NCBI GenBank assembly: GCA_947493575.1
Contig: CANLRQ010000012.1
Span: 24,534-88,533 of the forward strand
Reading direction: 5' to 3'
Origin: an uncultured Marinomonas sp.
GTDB taxonomy: Bacteria > Pseudomonadota > Gammaproteobacteria > Pseudomonadales > Marinomonadaceae
DNA length: 64,000 nt
Part shown: positions 1 to 8,474 of the stretch, piece after piece
How the letters are laid out: each line of letters begins with the position of its first letter
Numbering within the stretch: the stretch's first letter is position 1
Translations under genes and position numbers: made by a program
Notes under the pieces: model-generated
What the model saw: the letters and a program-made list of their open reading frames with translations, nothing else
Told to the model about the DNA's origin: nothing
The model's database searches: none

Positions 1-520
1 GGGCAGACTGCCATTCTTGTATCGACTGTTTCAGCAATGCCTGCGACATTTTTAATGCCATATTTTCAATAACATCAAATTCTTGAAACTGCTGAGGAAT
101 ATGAGTCAATATAAGTAAACGATTCTCTATTGCGTATAATTGTGCCGAAAAAGCTTGAAGCCCAGCGTCCTCTATTTCTTGAGAAGGAAGAATATCGACG
201 GCAAACTCTTCTATTGGTTGGAGATCCTCAACAATCACTGACGAGTTTGACAGTAGCTCTTCTTTTAACTCCGCAACCGTTTTCTGAGTTAACTCGGGAT
301 CACTGGCAACAGGAGTGGATTGAAAACCAAAGGAGGATTTATCTTGCTTAGAACCTTTGTCTATTCTCCCAAGAAATTCCGCTGATTGAGAATGCTCAGT
401 TATCCAAGGTATCGTAGGACGTAAGATAGTTGGCGACTCAAAGGAAGAGTTTTGAGGAACCCAACTGACAATTCCCATTTGTTCCAAGCAATATGCTTGT
501 TGAGAGGCATCAATTAACAT
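1..520 (-). CDS. HolD-like (DNA polymerase III psi-related) protein, 3' end outside window
   Basis: An open leftward frame starts at an ATG at 518-520 and runs off the left edge with no stop, so about 173 codons are visible. The N-terminus reads MLIDASQQAYCLEQMGIVSWVP. A leucine-rich start followed by a GI-x-W-x-P motif resembles the small HolD/psi-like proteins encoded just upstream of rimI in many Pseudomonas-type gammaproteobacteria. After that comes an acidic, low-similarity linker and a more hydrophobic segment (ENRLLILTHIPQQF). Psi would bridge the clamp loader and SSB at the replication fork. The assignment rests on the short N-terminal motif and length; the expected rimI neighbour lies outside the window. 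It is transcribed divergently from the ABC importer genes. Confidence 0.45.
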   Translation of the reverse strand, partial: MLIDASQQAYCLEQMGIVSWVPQNSSFESPTILRPTIPWITEHSQSAEFLGRIDKGSKQDKSSFGFQSTPVASDPELTQKTVAELKEELLSNSSVIVEDLQPIEEFAVDILPSQEIEDAGLQAFSAQLYAIENRLLILTHIPQQFQEFDVIENMALKMSQALLKQSIQEWQSA

Positions 521-689
521 TGTAATCTCAGGTGACTTTGCATAAAAACGCACTTATTTGATCTAACGGAGTAATTTCAAATCCAATCATAACAGTATAA
601 GTCTTTTCAACGAATAAATGATGCAACATAACAACAGAATTTTCATACTAAAAAGATAATTCTTCATAACCATTCAAACCCAAAAACGC

Positions 690-838
690 TATACTGGCTC
701 TTTAATCTGGTACTCATCACGGAGTGAAACAGGGAAAAATTGCCATTGGACTCCTGTAGAGCACCGAGTTCCGCCTAAGCCTATTGCACGAATCCGTGTA
801 ATTTATGAAATATTATCACGCATATTTTACGGTATATT
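690..838 (+). promoter_or_regulatory. Promoter -10 and possible structured leader of the ABC importer gene
   Basis: The divergent gap 521-838 holds no gene. A good -10 (TATACT, 690-695) faces the substrate-binding gene; no strong -35 is visible. Downstream the sequence can fold: GGTACTC near 709 pairs with GAGCACC near 756, and GGAGT pairs with ACTCC inside that stem. A second small hairpin (CACG/CGTG) sits near 785-800. No known riboswitch family was recognised. It could simply be an ordinary untranslated leader. Confidence 0.3.
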
Positions 839-1639
839 ATGAAACTATCTAATTTTTTGATCACAGCGATCACTTCCGTTGCTACCCTTTTTTCCATACC
901 AACATTCGCAGACACGTCTACATTACCAGATTTAAATGGTAGAACCATTGTTGCCGTTACTGAGAATGCCTATTCACCATTAAACTTTATCGATCCTGAA
1001 ACAGGCGATGGAATAGGCTGGGAATACGACGCTTTTAATGAAATTGCCAGTCGATTAAATGCAAAAGTAGACTGGAAGCTAAGTAGCTGGGACACCATGA
1101 TACAAGCAGTTAAACAAGGTCAATTTGATGTGGGAATGGATGGCATCACCATCAATGAAGAACGTAAAAAAGAAATCGATTTCTCTATTCCGTATATGAT
1201 ATCGCAACAATTCATGCTCGTACGTAACAAGGAAGATCGCTTTTCAGATCATACGGAGTTTGCCAAAAACAATGATTTATTAATCGGTGCTCAGCCAGGT
1301 ACAACTAACTTTTATGTTGCTGTTTATAACGTGTTAGACGGTAATGAAAACAACAGTCGTATTCAGTTATTTGAAACATTTGGTGCTTCAGTTCAAGCAT
1401 TAAAAACTGGAGATGTGGATATGGTTCTAATGGATGCATCATCAGCTCGTGGCTACATTGGCGCAAATCCGGGTCAATTTAAGTTAGTAGGAGACCCTCT
1501 AGGAACTGAGGAGTTTGGTTTTATCTTAACACCTAACTCAGATTTAACTCCCGCGATCAACGCCGCAATTATCAGCATGAAGGAAGATGGAACTTTAGAT
1601 ATGCTCAATAAAAAATGGTTTTTTGATTACAACAACTAA
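839..1639 (+). CDS. Amino-acid ABC transporter, periplasmic substrate-binding protein (SBP family 3)
   Basis: This 266-residue protein begins with a Sec signal peptide (hydrophobic segment to about residue 22, probable cleavage after TFA at residue 24). It then follows the family 3 polar amino-acid binding fold: NAYSPLNFIDPETG near the start, the GxGWEYDAFNEIA element, GMDGITINEERKKEIDFS in the middle, and the typical C-terminal helix ending NKKWFFDY. It should capture an amino acid in the periplasm and deliver it to the HisM-type permease encoded 113 bp downstream on the same strand. Ligand specificity cannot be read from the sequence. No clear Shine-Dalgarno precedes the ATG, but the signal peptide supports this start. 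Confidence 0.88.
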   Translation: MKLSNFLITAITSVATLFSIPTFADTSTLPDLNGRTIVAVTENAYSPLNFIDPETGDGIGWEYDAFNEIASRLNAKVDWKLSSWDTMIQAVKQGQFDVGMDGITINEERKKEIDFSIPYMISQQFMLVRNKEDRFSDHTEFAKNNDLLIGAQPGTTNFYVAVYNVLDGNENNSRIQLFETFGASVQALKTGDVDMVLMDASSARGYIGANPGQFKLVGDPLGTEEFGFILTPNSDLTPAINAAIISMKEDGTLDMLNKKWFFDYNN

Positions 1640-1690
1640 GGAAGGTGCGAATAAGTCTACAGAGGCTAGAAGACTTATTCGAGCCGCCCC
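1637..1690. repeat. Short palindromic repeat, family 2 (CTAAGGAAGGTGCGAATAAG type)
   Basis: An 11-bp perfect inverted repeat (CGAATAAGTCT at 1648-1658, AGACTTATTCG at 1671-1681) lies between the binding protein and the permease. The flanking AAGGAAGGTG and GCCGCCCCC match the ends of related sequences at 10137-10221 and 41497-41682. In the transcript it would form a strong hairpin and could lower permease expression relative to the binding protein. Confidence 0.6.
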
Positions 1691-1752
1691 CTAACCAACA
1701 ACAATTTTAGACCGCTTTTTCTTTTAAAAGTGCTCTTATTTTATTAAGCATT

Positions 1753-2559
1753 ATGACTAAAAACAGCACTTTTTCTCAATTTCCTTGGTGGCTTCTAGCG
1801 ACAGTAATTATTGGTTTATTACTAAGTTGGAATATTGTCTCAGACCAGGGTTACAGTAGAATTTTTAATACACTCAGTAACGGCTTATGGGTAACCATAA
1901 AGGTTACATTAGTTGCTTTCTTTCTTGCAACTGCCGTTGGTTTGTTGGTTGCACTTGCAGGCTTTTCACGCTTCACTCTTGTTCGGCAATTAGCGACATT
2001 TTACGTAGAAATTATTCGCGGAATTCCTGTACTGGTCATTTTATTTTATGTTGCTTTTGTCGGCGCTCCGGAACTGGTTAAATTCTATAATTGGGCCTTA
2101 CAAGACTTAATCGAACAAAATATTATCACCACAGCAAGAACTCGTGACTTTACCATGGTTTGGCGAGCAATATTTGCTCTCACCATTAGCTACAGTGCAT
2201 TTTTAGCAGAAGTATTTCGAGCAGGTATACAGGAAGTTGATAAGGGTCAAGTTGAAGCAGCTAAAGCGCTAGGCCTAAACGGTTGGCAACGCTTTCGATT
2301 CATTATTTTCCCCCAAGCAATCAAGAAAATTTTACCCCCCTTAGGAAACGATTTTGTCGCGATGATTAAAGACTCAGCTCTCGTTTCTGTTTTAGGGGTG
2401 CAAGACATTACTCAAATGGGTAAAGTATTTAGTGCATCTACATTTCAATTCTTTGAAACCTATAATGTTGTGGCATTTATGTACCTCGTACTTACCCTGA
2501 GTTTGTCATTAATGATACGGGGAGTAGAACGGTATTTGAGGAGAAATGACAAACGATAA
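1753..2559 (+). CDS. Amino-acid ABC transporter permease (HisM/GlnP type)
   Basis: This 268-residue inner-membrane protein has an N-terminal anchor (residues about 13-27) and about four more transmembrane segments. The cytoplasmic EAA loop, which contacts the ATPase, runs from about residue 168 (EAAKALGLNGWQRFRFIIFP). The segment EIIRGIPVLVILFY near residue 87 is the usual amino-acid permease signature. It should form the membrane channel for the binding protein encoded upstream. Only one permease and no ATP-binding subunit are present here, so the ATPase must be supplied from elsewhere, or this permease works as a homodimer with a shared ATPase. Confidence 0.9.
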   Translation: MTKNSTFSQFPWWLLATVIIGLLLSWNIVSDQGYSRIFNTLSNGLWVTIKVTLVAFFLATAVGLLVALAGFSRFTLVRQLATFYVEIIRGIPVLVILFYVAFVGAPELVKFYNWALQDLIEQNIITTARTRDFTMVWRAIFALTISYSAFLAEVFRAGIQEVDKGQVEAAKALGLNGWQRFRFIIFPQAIKKILPPLGNDFVAMIKDSALVSVLGVQDITQMGKVFSASTFQFFETYNVVAFMYLVLTLSLSLMIRGVERYLRRNDKR

Positions 2560-2575
2560 GATTTTCTTTTAAAAC

Positions 2576-2611
2576 AAGGAGGTAAGTGCGAACTTTATCA
2601 CTTACTTCCTT
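2576..2611. terminator. Hairpin terminator between the permease gene and pgpA
   Basis: AAGGAGGTAAGTG (2576-2588) and CACTTACTTCCTT (2599-2611) form a 13-bp stem with one G:T-type mismatch and a 10-nt loop. It separates two convergent genes. No long T-run follows, so strength as an intrinsic terminator is uncertain. Confidence 0.5.
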
Positions 2612-2625
2612 AAGGCTAATGGCTA

Positions 2626-3105
2626 TTACACCCCTAGATAAATTAAACCTTGCAGCGCAAAAAAAGCAAAAATGCCAGCCAAAACATCGTCTATCATAAT
2701 ACCGAAGCCACCATGAACCTTTTTATCTAACCAAGAAATTGGCCAAGGTTTCAAAATATCAAACAAACGAAAAAATGCAAAACCAATGATTATATACAAC
2801 CACCCTTCAGGAGCCATCCACATGGTAATCCAGAAACCAACAAACTCATCCCAAACAATTCCAGAGTGATCATGAACCCCAAGGTCTTTTGAGGTCTTGT
2901 CGCACAAGTAAACACCTACAACAAACGTAATAACCAACATAATGAAATAGGTTTGATCGGCCCAATGCTGCATTAGCAAATAAATAGGAATCGCCGCTAG
3001 CGTACCGAACGTACCGGGTGCCTTATCAACCGTACCTGAACCTAAACCAAATGCCAGAAAATGAATTGGGTTACGCCATACAGAGCTAGGAACTTTATCC
3101 GTCAT
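2626..3105 (-). CDS. pgpA: Phosphatidylglycerophosphatase A
   Basis: The 159-residue product matches PgpA in length and motifs: FLAFGLGSGTVDKAPGTFG near residue 15, the acidic cluster VWDEFVGFW near residue 84, and IDDVLAGI near residue 138. These acidic residues coordinate Mg2+ in the family. The enzyme dephosphorylates phosphatidylglycerol phosphate to phosphatidylglycerol at the inner membrane; several hydrophobic helices are evident. It is the last gene of the leftward nusB-thiL-pgpA run, in the order usual for gammaproteobacteria, 44 bp after thiL. Confidence 0.95.
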   Translation of the reverse strand: MTDKVPSSVWRNPIHFLAFGLGSGTVDKAPGTFGTLAAIPIYLLMQHWADQTYFIMLVITFVVGVYLCDKTSKDLGVHDHSGIVWDEFVGFWITMWMAPEGWLYIIIGFAFFRLFDILKPWPISWLDKKVHGGFGIMIDDVLAGIFAFFALQGLIYLGV

Positions 3106-3149
3106 TTAGAAACCTCTTCACCGAAAATAAAATTAAACACACACTTATA

Positions 3150-4100
3150 CTAGAAATGTTGCCAACCATTCAAATCACCTGAAAACCCTTCAACCACAAA
3201 GCCAGTTTCCACAATTTTACCAATGTTTGTACAAGGCAAATGCAAGGTTTGGGTAATCAAATTAATCTCTTCTCTCATTGATGGGGAGGCAGTAAAGCAT
3301 AATTCATAGTCATCCCCTCCCGTTAAGGCAAAAGCCAAAGCATTGGTTGGCTGCCACTTTTGAAGCTCATCAGAAACAGGAATTGAACGCGCATCAATTA
3401 CAGCCCCAACATCAGATGCGGACAATATATGTTGCAAATCTTGCGCAACACCATCAGACACATCCATCATTGAAGTCACGACTCTTTTTAGCGCCATGCC
3501 GCCAATAACTCTAGGAACAGGCCGCCAATAGCGATCATGAAAGTATTCAAACAAATCGCTTGCTACTACCATCTCTCCCGTCACAATTGGTACGGCTGCT
3601 GAAGCGTCTCCTAAACAGCCCGTAACATAAATATCGTCACCTATTTTTGCGCCGGAACGAACAGAGCATAATGATTCTTCAATATAGCCATGTACCTGCA
3701 AAGTAATCGTTAAAGGGCCTTTTGTGGTATCCCCCCCCACCAAAGTCAAACCTAATGGTTCTGCTATTTCAGCCATTCCCTCAGAAAAAGCGGCCAGCCA
3801 CTGAGCATCTGAATTTGGTAGGGTTAATCCTAAAGAGAAAAAAGCGGGCTTTGCCCCCATTGCTGCAAGATCGCTCACGCATGTCGCAATAGCACGATAA
3901 CCAATAGAAGCGGGATCAGCATCATAAGGAAAATGTCTCCCCTCAACTAAAGTATCCATTGAAAAGACCAACGTTTGGCCTGTAGGCACCTTAATTTGAG
4001 CGCAGTCATCACCAATACCTAGCAAAATATCATCACGCCCATTAACATTTGACATAGAAGCATCTTTAAAAATACGCTGAATCAACTCAAACTCTTTCAT
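3150..4100 (-). CDS. thiL: Thiamine-monophosphate kinase
   Basis: This 316-residue protein phosphorylates thiamine monophosphate to the cofactor thiamine diphosphate using ATP. It shows the PurM/ThiL-type metal site: GIGDDCAQI (D31, D32), SMDTLVEGRHF near residue 48, the glycine-rich GGDTTKGP near residue 140, and MDVSDGVAQDL near residue 212. The C-terminal TGGDDYELCF motif is also present. Length and motif order are standard. It sits between nusB and pgpA on the minus strand, a common arrangement. Confidence 0.96.
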   Translation of the reverse strand: MKEFELIQRIFKDASMSNVNGRDDILLGIGDDCAQIKVPTGQTLVFSMDTLVEGRHFPYDADPASIGYRAIATCVSDLAAMGAKPAFFSLGLTLPNSDAQWLAAFSEGMAEIAEPLGLTLVGGDTTKGPLTITLQVHGYIEESLCSVRSGAKIGDDIYVTGCLGDASAAVPIVTGEMVVASDLFEYFHDRYWRPVPRVIGGMALKRVVTSMMDVSDGVAQDLQHILSASDVGAVIDARSIPVSDELQKWQPTNALAFALTGGDDYELCFTASPSMREEINLITQTLHLPCTNIGKIVETGFVVEGFSGDLNGWQHF

Positions 4101-4226
4101 ACAAAATACTCCAACATATAAAAATCAGCCTATAAACCTGCTTACAACTCAGCCCTCATCTTATTCCACACAAAGGCAGACATAAAAAAACCATCATAAA
4201 GATGGCTTTTCAGGACGAAGCAATAA

Positions 4227-4727
4227 TTATTTTTCTCGACGTGCTGCTATTTCTTCACGACGAATACGCTGCGCCAGTTTATCCAATATACCATTCACAT
4301 ATTTATGACTTTCAGTTGCGCCAAATGACTTAGCCAATTCAACACTTTCATTAATCACAACACGATAAGGAATATCCAAACGCTCTGAAAGTTCAAAACT
4401 TCCAATGCGTAAAATAGTCAACTCAATCGGGTCTAATTCTGCTAAAGATCTATCTAATAAGGCTTCAAAAAGATCATCTAGCTTAGACTTATTTGCAGTC
4501 ACACCTTGAAGTAATTCACGGAAGTAGACTTTATCACAGGTTGCTAAATCATGATCAACCGCAAACTGTGCTTCGATTTCATTAATCGCATCACGATTCA
4601 TATGCCATTGATAAATAGCTTGCAACGCAAAGCTACGAGAAGCACTACGCAATTGCGAACGAGAAGGTTTCTTAGCTTTTGGCTTAGAACTCTTTTTTGG
4701 TTGGGTAGACTTATCTACTTCGCTCAT
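4227..4727 (-). CDS. nusB: Transcription antitermination factor NusB
   Basis: This small all-helical RNA-binding protein acts with NusE (S10) in antitermination on rRNA operons. The family core is clear: SRSFALQAIYQWHMN near residue 30, then the C-terminal VVINESVELAKSFGATESHKYVNGILDKL pattern (given here in outline). A lysine/serine-rich N-terminal extension of about 25 residues precedes it. The chosen start is the ATG at 4725-4727, behind a GAGG ribosome site 7 nt upstream; an in-frame TTG four codons earlier is less likely. In most relatives ribH lies directly upstream; here that slot holds a miniature inverted-repeat element. Confidence 0.95.
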   Translation of the reverse strand: MSEVDKSTQPKKSSKPKAKKPSRSQLRSASRSFALQAIYQWHMNRDAINEIEAQFAVDHDLATCDKVYFRELLQGVTANKSKLDDLFEALLDRSLAELDPIELTILRIGSFELSERLDIPYRVVINESVELAKSFGATESHKYVNGILDKLAQRIRREEIAARREK

Positions 4728-4811
4728 TTTTTTCCTCAATTATTCAAACCAAATAACTTGGCCACAATCTACTGACTGTTTATTTAATAGCTTGCTTATA
4801 TAATATTTACA

Positions 4812-4951
4812 GAGACCTTTGCACGGCTGTTACGCTTGCTAATACTTGGTTAAAAACAGACTCAAAATGCGTATTTATCAATTATAAACTCCGCTTTTTC
4901 GTCTATTTTTGCCTCGTCTTATCATCGCTCATGACTTCGTGCAAAGGTCTC
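4812..4951. mobile_element. Miniature inverted-repeat element, copy A (full length, 140 bp)
   Basis: The element starts GAGACCTTTGCAC and ends GTGCAAAGGTCTC, with no coding capacity. It is flanked on both sides by the 5-bp direct repeat TTACA (4807-4811 and 4952-4956), as expected for a target-site duplication. Internally it carries GCTTGCTAATACTTGGTTAA near the left end and ATCATCGCTCATGACTTCGT near the right end, which recur in the other copies. It occupies the ribBX-nusB interval where ribH is normally found. Confidence 0.85.
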
Positions 4952-5016
4952 TTACAGTTAATACAACAAAAGAAAGTATGTCTTAGTAAATAAAACACAC
5001 TCTAGTGCAAATCTTC

Positions 5017-6135
5017 TTAATTTCCTTCGTAAGGAATAAACTCTACCGCTTCTAAATCAAACCCAGTTAATGAGTATTTCATCGGAGAACTCAATAACTT
5101 CATTTTCCCAACGCCCAAGTCTTTTAAAATCTGAGAGCCAGTACCAACGGTTAAATACATACCTGAACCGCTCTTATCTGAACCTTTACCACTTGGCGGG
5201 TTCAATGAAGTAGCAAAACGAACAGCCATATCTGTCGGTTTATCAATTGTATCAATTAATAAAATAACGCCCTCACCTTGATCACCGACATACTTCATTG
5301 CTTTATGCATAGACCAACTTTGATTGCTGGCATTAGTAACCGCACCAGTTAAATCTCTTGCTAAATCAGGAACATGAACTCGAACAAATGTAGGCACGTC
5401 TTTTTTAGGTTGCCCTTTAACAAAAGCTAAATGAGATAAACCATGAACTGTGTCACGATAGGTAATCATATTGAACTCACCCGCTTCAGTTTGGATAACT
5501 TCTTCTGATTCACGCTGTATCGTCGTTTCATTTAAAGTGCGATAGTGGATAAGATCGGCAATTGTACCAATTTTTAAGCCATGTTTCTCAGCAAACTTCT
5601 CTAGTTCAGGTCGACGAGCCATAGTACCATCATCATTCATAATTTCGACAATGACAGAAGCCGCTTCATAGCCAGCCATTCTAGCCAAATCACAACCCGC
5701 TTCGGTATGACCTGCTCGGCTTAAAACCCCACCTGGACGAGCCATCAATGGAAATATGTGGCCCGGTTGCACAATATCTTCAGGCTTAGCATTCGCCATG
5801 ACAGCGCGCTTCACTGTTAAAGCTCTATCGGCAGCGGAAATTCCCGTTGTCACACCTTCAGCAGCTTCAATCGATAAAGTAAAATTAGTGGAATACGCAG
5901 CGCCATTATTATGAACCATTAAAGGCAGCTTTAATTTCTCACAGCGCTCATTTGTTAAGGTCAAACAAATTAAACCACGAGCGTGAACTGCCATAAAATT
6001 AATCATTTCAGGTGTAATACATTCAGCAGCAATAATCAGGTCACCTTCATTTTCACGATCTTCATCGTCCATCAAGATAACCATTTTGCCTTGACGAATG
6101 TCATCTAAAATTTCTTCAATAGTATTAATTGCCAT
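5017..6135 (-). CDS. ribB: DHBP synthase with degenerate GTP cyclohydrolase II-like domain (RibBX type)
   Basis: Residues about 1-200 are a complete 3,4-dihydroxy-2-butanone 4-phosphate synthase: MVILMDDEDRENEGDL near residue 20, then RAGHTEAGCDLARMAG near residue 140. It makes the four-carbon precursor of riboflavin from ribulose 5-phosphate. The C-terminal domain aligns in position with GTP cyclohydrolase II but lacks the CDCGPQ zinc-binding cysteines and the RQEGRGIG motif, so that activity is not expected. This matches the RibBX variant described in Proteobacteria, where X is a domain of unknown role. The ATG at 6133-6135 is preferred over an in-frame GTG four codons upstream. A separate ribA should exist elsewhere. 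Confidence 0.9.
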   Translation of the reverse strand: MAINTIEEILDDIRQGKMVILMDDEDRENEGDLIIAAECITPEMINFMAVHARGLICLTLTNERCEKLKLPLMVHNNGAAYSTNFTLSIEAAEGVTTGISAADRALTVKRAVMANAKPEDIVQPGHIFPLMARPGGVLSRAGHTEAGCDLARMAGYEAASVIVEIMNDDGTMARRPELEKFAEKHGLKIGTIADLIHYRTLNETTIQRESEEVIQTEAGEFNMITYRDTVHGLSHLAFVKGQPKKDVPTFVRVHVPDLARDLTGAVTNASNQSWSMHKAMKYVGDQGEGVILLIDTIDKPTDMAVRFATSLNPPSGKGSDKSGSGMYLTVGTGSQILKDLGVGKMKLLSSPMKYSLTGFDLEAVEFIPYEGN

Positions 6136-6262
6136 AGTTATGCTCACTTTATAAGCTTAGACACGATCAATAAAATTGTCATTATTGAACTGTCTATGAA
6201 ATATCAAACCTCATGCACCATAATAAGTGACATTGAGATATCTAAATTGAGATATCTAAATT

Positions 6263-6391
6263 GAAACCTTTGTACGATAACTGTACTTGTTAAAAACAGA
6301 CTCAACATGCTAATTTATAATTCATAAACTCTGCTTTTTCGTCTGTTTTTGACTCGCCGTATCGTCACTCATGACTTCGTTCAAAGGTCTC
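6263..6391. mobile_element. Miniature inverted-repeat element, copy B
   Basis: It begins GAAACCTTTGTACG and ends TTCAAAGGTCTC, with the same internal landmarks as copy A (TTGTTAAAAACAGACTC on the left, CACTCATGACTTCGT on the right). It is 129 bp long and somewhat diverged. The flanks (AAATT / AAAAT) are only an imperfect duplication. Just left of it, at about 6232-6262, a 14-bp unit (TTGAGATATCTAAA) is tandemly repeated. It occupies the ribD-ribBX interval where ribE (riboflavin synthase) is usually encoded. Confidence 0.75.
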
Positions 6392-6415
6392 AAAATATTA
6401 TTTACTTTTGTCTAT

Positions 6416-7552
6416 TTATTCTTCTATTTCGTCCAAGTAAACTGGAGCGAAGGTAATTCGTAGATCCTGACCAACTTGACGTACAGATTGAACTGTCAAA
6501 TCAATCGAGTCATCCATTGCATCAAGTGGCAACTGAAATAGTGGTCTAGCTAAAGAACCCATTAATTTAGGTGCCATGTAAACCACAACCTCATCAACTA
6601 ACCCTTGTTGCAAAAAGCTGCCTGCTAGCTCAGAACCACTCTCAACTAACACCTCATTAATCCCTTGATCTGCTAATTGTTCCATAATCTGTAGCAAATC
6701 CATCCTTCCATCTTCACCACGATCTGCAAAAGAGACCTGCACACCTTTTTTATGTAATGCATTCAAATGTTCAGCTTCTATTTCTTCTTCTATAGAAAAT
6801 ATTGTGACTTGGTTTGAAGGGTAAAGAATTTTAGACTCGGGCGTAATAGAAAGTGCCGTATCCAGAATAATACGTTTAGGCTGTCGCACCGTTTTTGGAT
6901 CTGTAGCCATATCGTCCGAGTCAATACGAACCGTCATACTAGGATTGTCAGCCAGCACCGTGCCTATTCCCGTTACAATTGCATCACTTTGTGCTCTCAA
7001 TCTTTGGACGTCCATACGAGCATCCGCTCCGGTTATCCATTGGCTTTCTCCAGATTCCATCGCAGTACGACCATCAAGACTCATGGCCATCTTTAATCGA
7101 ATAAATGGCAACCCTTCAGTCATTCTTTTTATAAAGCCTTTATTCAATGCTGCACATTCACTTTCTAAAATCGGCCCAACTACTTGAATGCCCGCAGCTT
7201 TCAGTTTGGCTAGCCCATTCCCTGCTACTTGAGGGTTGGGGTCTTGCATACCAAAAACAACACAGCTAACTTGTGCATCAATCAAAGCCTGCGCACAAGG
7301 ACCTGTTTTACCATGGTGACTACAAGGTTCTAACGTCACATAGGCTATTGCACCAGTGGAGTCGATATCTGAAGATTGAAGTGCATTAATTTCAGCATGG
7401 GCTTCACCGGCTTTATGATGAAAACCTTCCCCAATTTTTTTACCTTCTTTCACTAAAACGCACCCCACTCTTGGATTAGGGTGTGTCGTATAAAAACCTT
7501 TTTGGGCTAATTGACACGCTTGCGCCATCCAAAATGAATGAGGTTGTGACAT
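6416..7552 (-). CDS. ribD: Bifunctional pyrimidine deaminase/reductase RibD
   Basis: The 378-residue protein carries out two successive riboflavin steps: deamination of the pyrimidine ring and NADPH-dependent reduction of the ribose side chain. The N-terminal deaminase has the zinc site HAE (H52, E54) with cysteines in PCSHHGKTGPC (C77, C86). From about residue 150 it has the RibD_C reductase fold, with RLKMAMSLDGRTA, GADARMDVQRLRAQSDAI and GSELAGSFLQ landmarks. It lies 13 bp after nrdR on the same strand, the usual order. The gene normally following it, ribE, is absent from this place. Confidence 0.96.
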   Translation of the reverse strand: MSQPHSFWMAQACQLAQKGFYTTHPNPRVGCVLVKEGKKIGEGFHHKAGEAHAEINALQSSDIDSTGAIAYVTLEPCSHHGKTGPCAQALIDAQVSCVVFGMQDPNPQVAGNGLAKLKAAGIQVVGPILESECAALNKGFIKRMTEGLPFIRLKMAMSLDGRTAMESGESQWITGADARMDVQRLRAQSDAIVTGIGTVLADNPSMTVRIDSDDMATDPKTVRQPKRIILDTALSITPESKILYPSNQVTIFSIEEEIEAEHLNALHKKGVQVSFADRGEDGRMDLLQIMEQLADQGINEVLVESGSELAGSFLQQGLVDEVVVYMAPKLMGSLARPLFQLPLDAMDDSIDLTVQSVRQVGQDLRITFAPVYLDEIEE

Positions 7553-7565
7553 TATTTAGTTTCCT

Positions 7566-8045
7566 TTATTTAAAAGAAGACGGGGGTTTATTTTCACTTT
7601 TTTCCAATCGCTCAATCTCGTCACGAAACTCACTAATATCTTCAAAGCTTCGATACACTGAAGCAAAACGGACATATGCAACTTGATCTAAAGACTTTAA
7701 CTCATGCATGACAGCTTCCCCTAGCCACATAGAGGGTAATTCTCTCTCGCCTGTAGCCTGCATTTTCTCTTTGATACGAGCAATGGAGGTTTCTATTGCT
7801 TCCACGCTCACGGGGCGCTTCTCTATCGATTTAAGAATACCATTGCGCATTTTGTCTTCATCAAATGGTACTCTACTACCATCGCTTTTTATCAAACGAG
7901 GCATTTGTAATTCAGCAATTTCAAAACTCGTAAAACGTTCGTTACAGGCATTGCATGTACGTCGACGTCTTACCTGAGCGCCTTCTGATACAAGGCGAGA
8001 ATCAACAACTTTCGTGTCTTGAGCACCACAAAAAGGACATCGCAT
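7566..8045 (-). CDS. nrdR: Transcriptional repressor NrdR
   Basis: This ATP/dATP-sensing repressor controls ribonucleotide reductase genes. From the chosen start ([10 protein letters not shown] at 8043-8045) it has an N-terminal zinc ribbon with cysteines 3, 6, 31 and 34, followed by an ATP-cone domain from about residue 49 ([18 protein letters not shown]). The length of 159 is standard. An in-frame ATG five codons upstream exists, but family members begin at M-x-CPFC, and GAGA lies just upstream of the chosen ATG. It heads the nrdR-ribD-ribBX-nusB-thiL-pgpA series. Confidence 0.95.
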   Translation of the reverse strand: MRCPFCGAQDTKVVDSRLVSEGAQVRRRRTCNACNERFTSFEIAELQMPRLIKSDGSRVPFDEDKMRNGILKSIEKRPVSVEAIETSIARIKEKMQATGERELPSMWLGEAVMHELKSLDQVAYVRFASVYRSFEDISEFRDEIERLEKSENKPPSSFK

Positions 8046-8474
8046 ACTGGTTCTCAACATCTATCTGAAAAGAGTTATTTTCGGTTTTTATAACAACATT
8101 TTTTCGCTTGCAAATGATACCAACCCGACAATAATATAGCTACCACTCATACCCGCTAAGCGCCCTCAAGACACTCTATTTTTTGCAAGGATTTATATGA
8201 CATTTATTGAGTTATCGGGGTTGATTTCTACTTTATGCTGTACGTGATCGAGTTTGATGACTCCTAAGCTTATCGAAACGTTTAGTATCTATGATTATTT
8301 TACTTCTAAGTTTCATTGAATGGTTCCATTCACACAATTTACAGACTCTTTTTGAGTAAGTATTTTTTCCAGTTTCCTGCCTGTGATATCCTTAACACAA
8401 CACTATTTAAAATCGCTATTTTTATATTGAAAATATAAAAATGTATTTCTATTAACTAATAAAAGCATTCTCTC
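8046..8474. other. Divergent intergenic region nrdR / ettA
   Basis: No gene was recognised in this roughly 430-bp stretch. It must hold the promoters of nrdR (leftward) and ettA (rightward). A perfect palindrome TGAATGGTTCCATTCA lies at 8317-8332, a possible operator. The region just before ettA is very AT-rich. No riboswitch or NrdR-box pair was identified by eye. Confidence 0.4.

Noticed and set aside
130..351. Rightward 73-codon open frame near the left edge
   Set aside because: It lies fully opposite the longer minus-strand HolD-like frame and has no recognisable protein features.
6148..6415. FMN riboswitch upstream of the ribBX gene
   Set aside because: The conserved FMN-aptamer blocks were not found; the interval is explained by a small tandem repeat and miniature element copy B.
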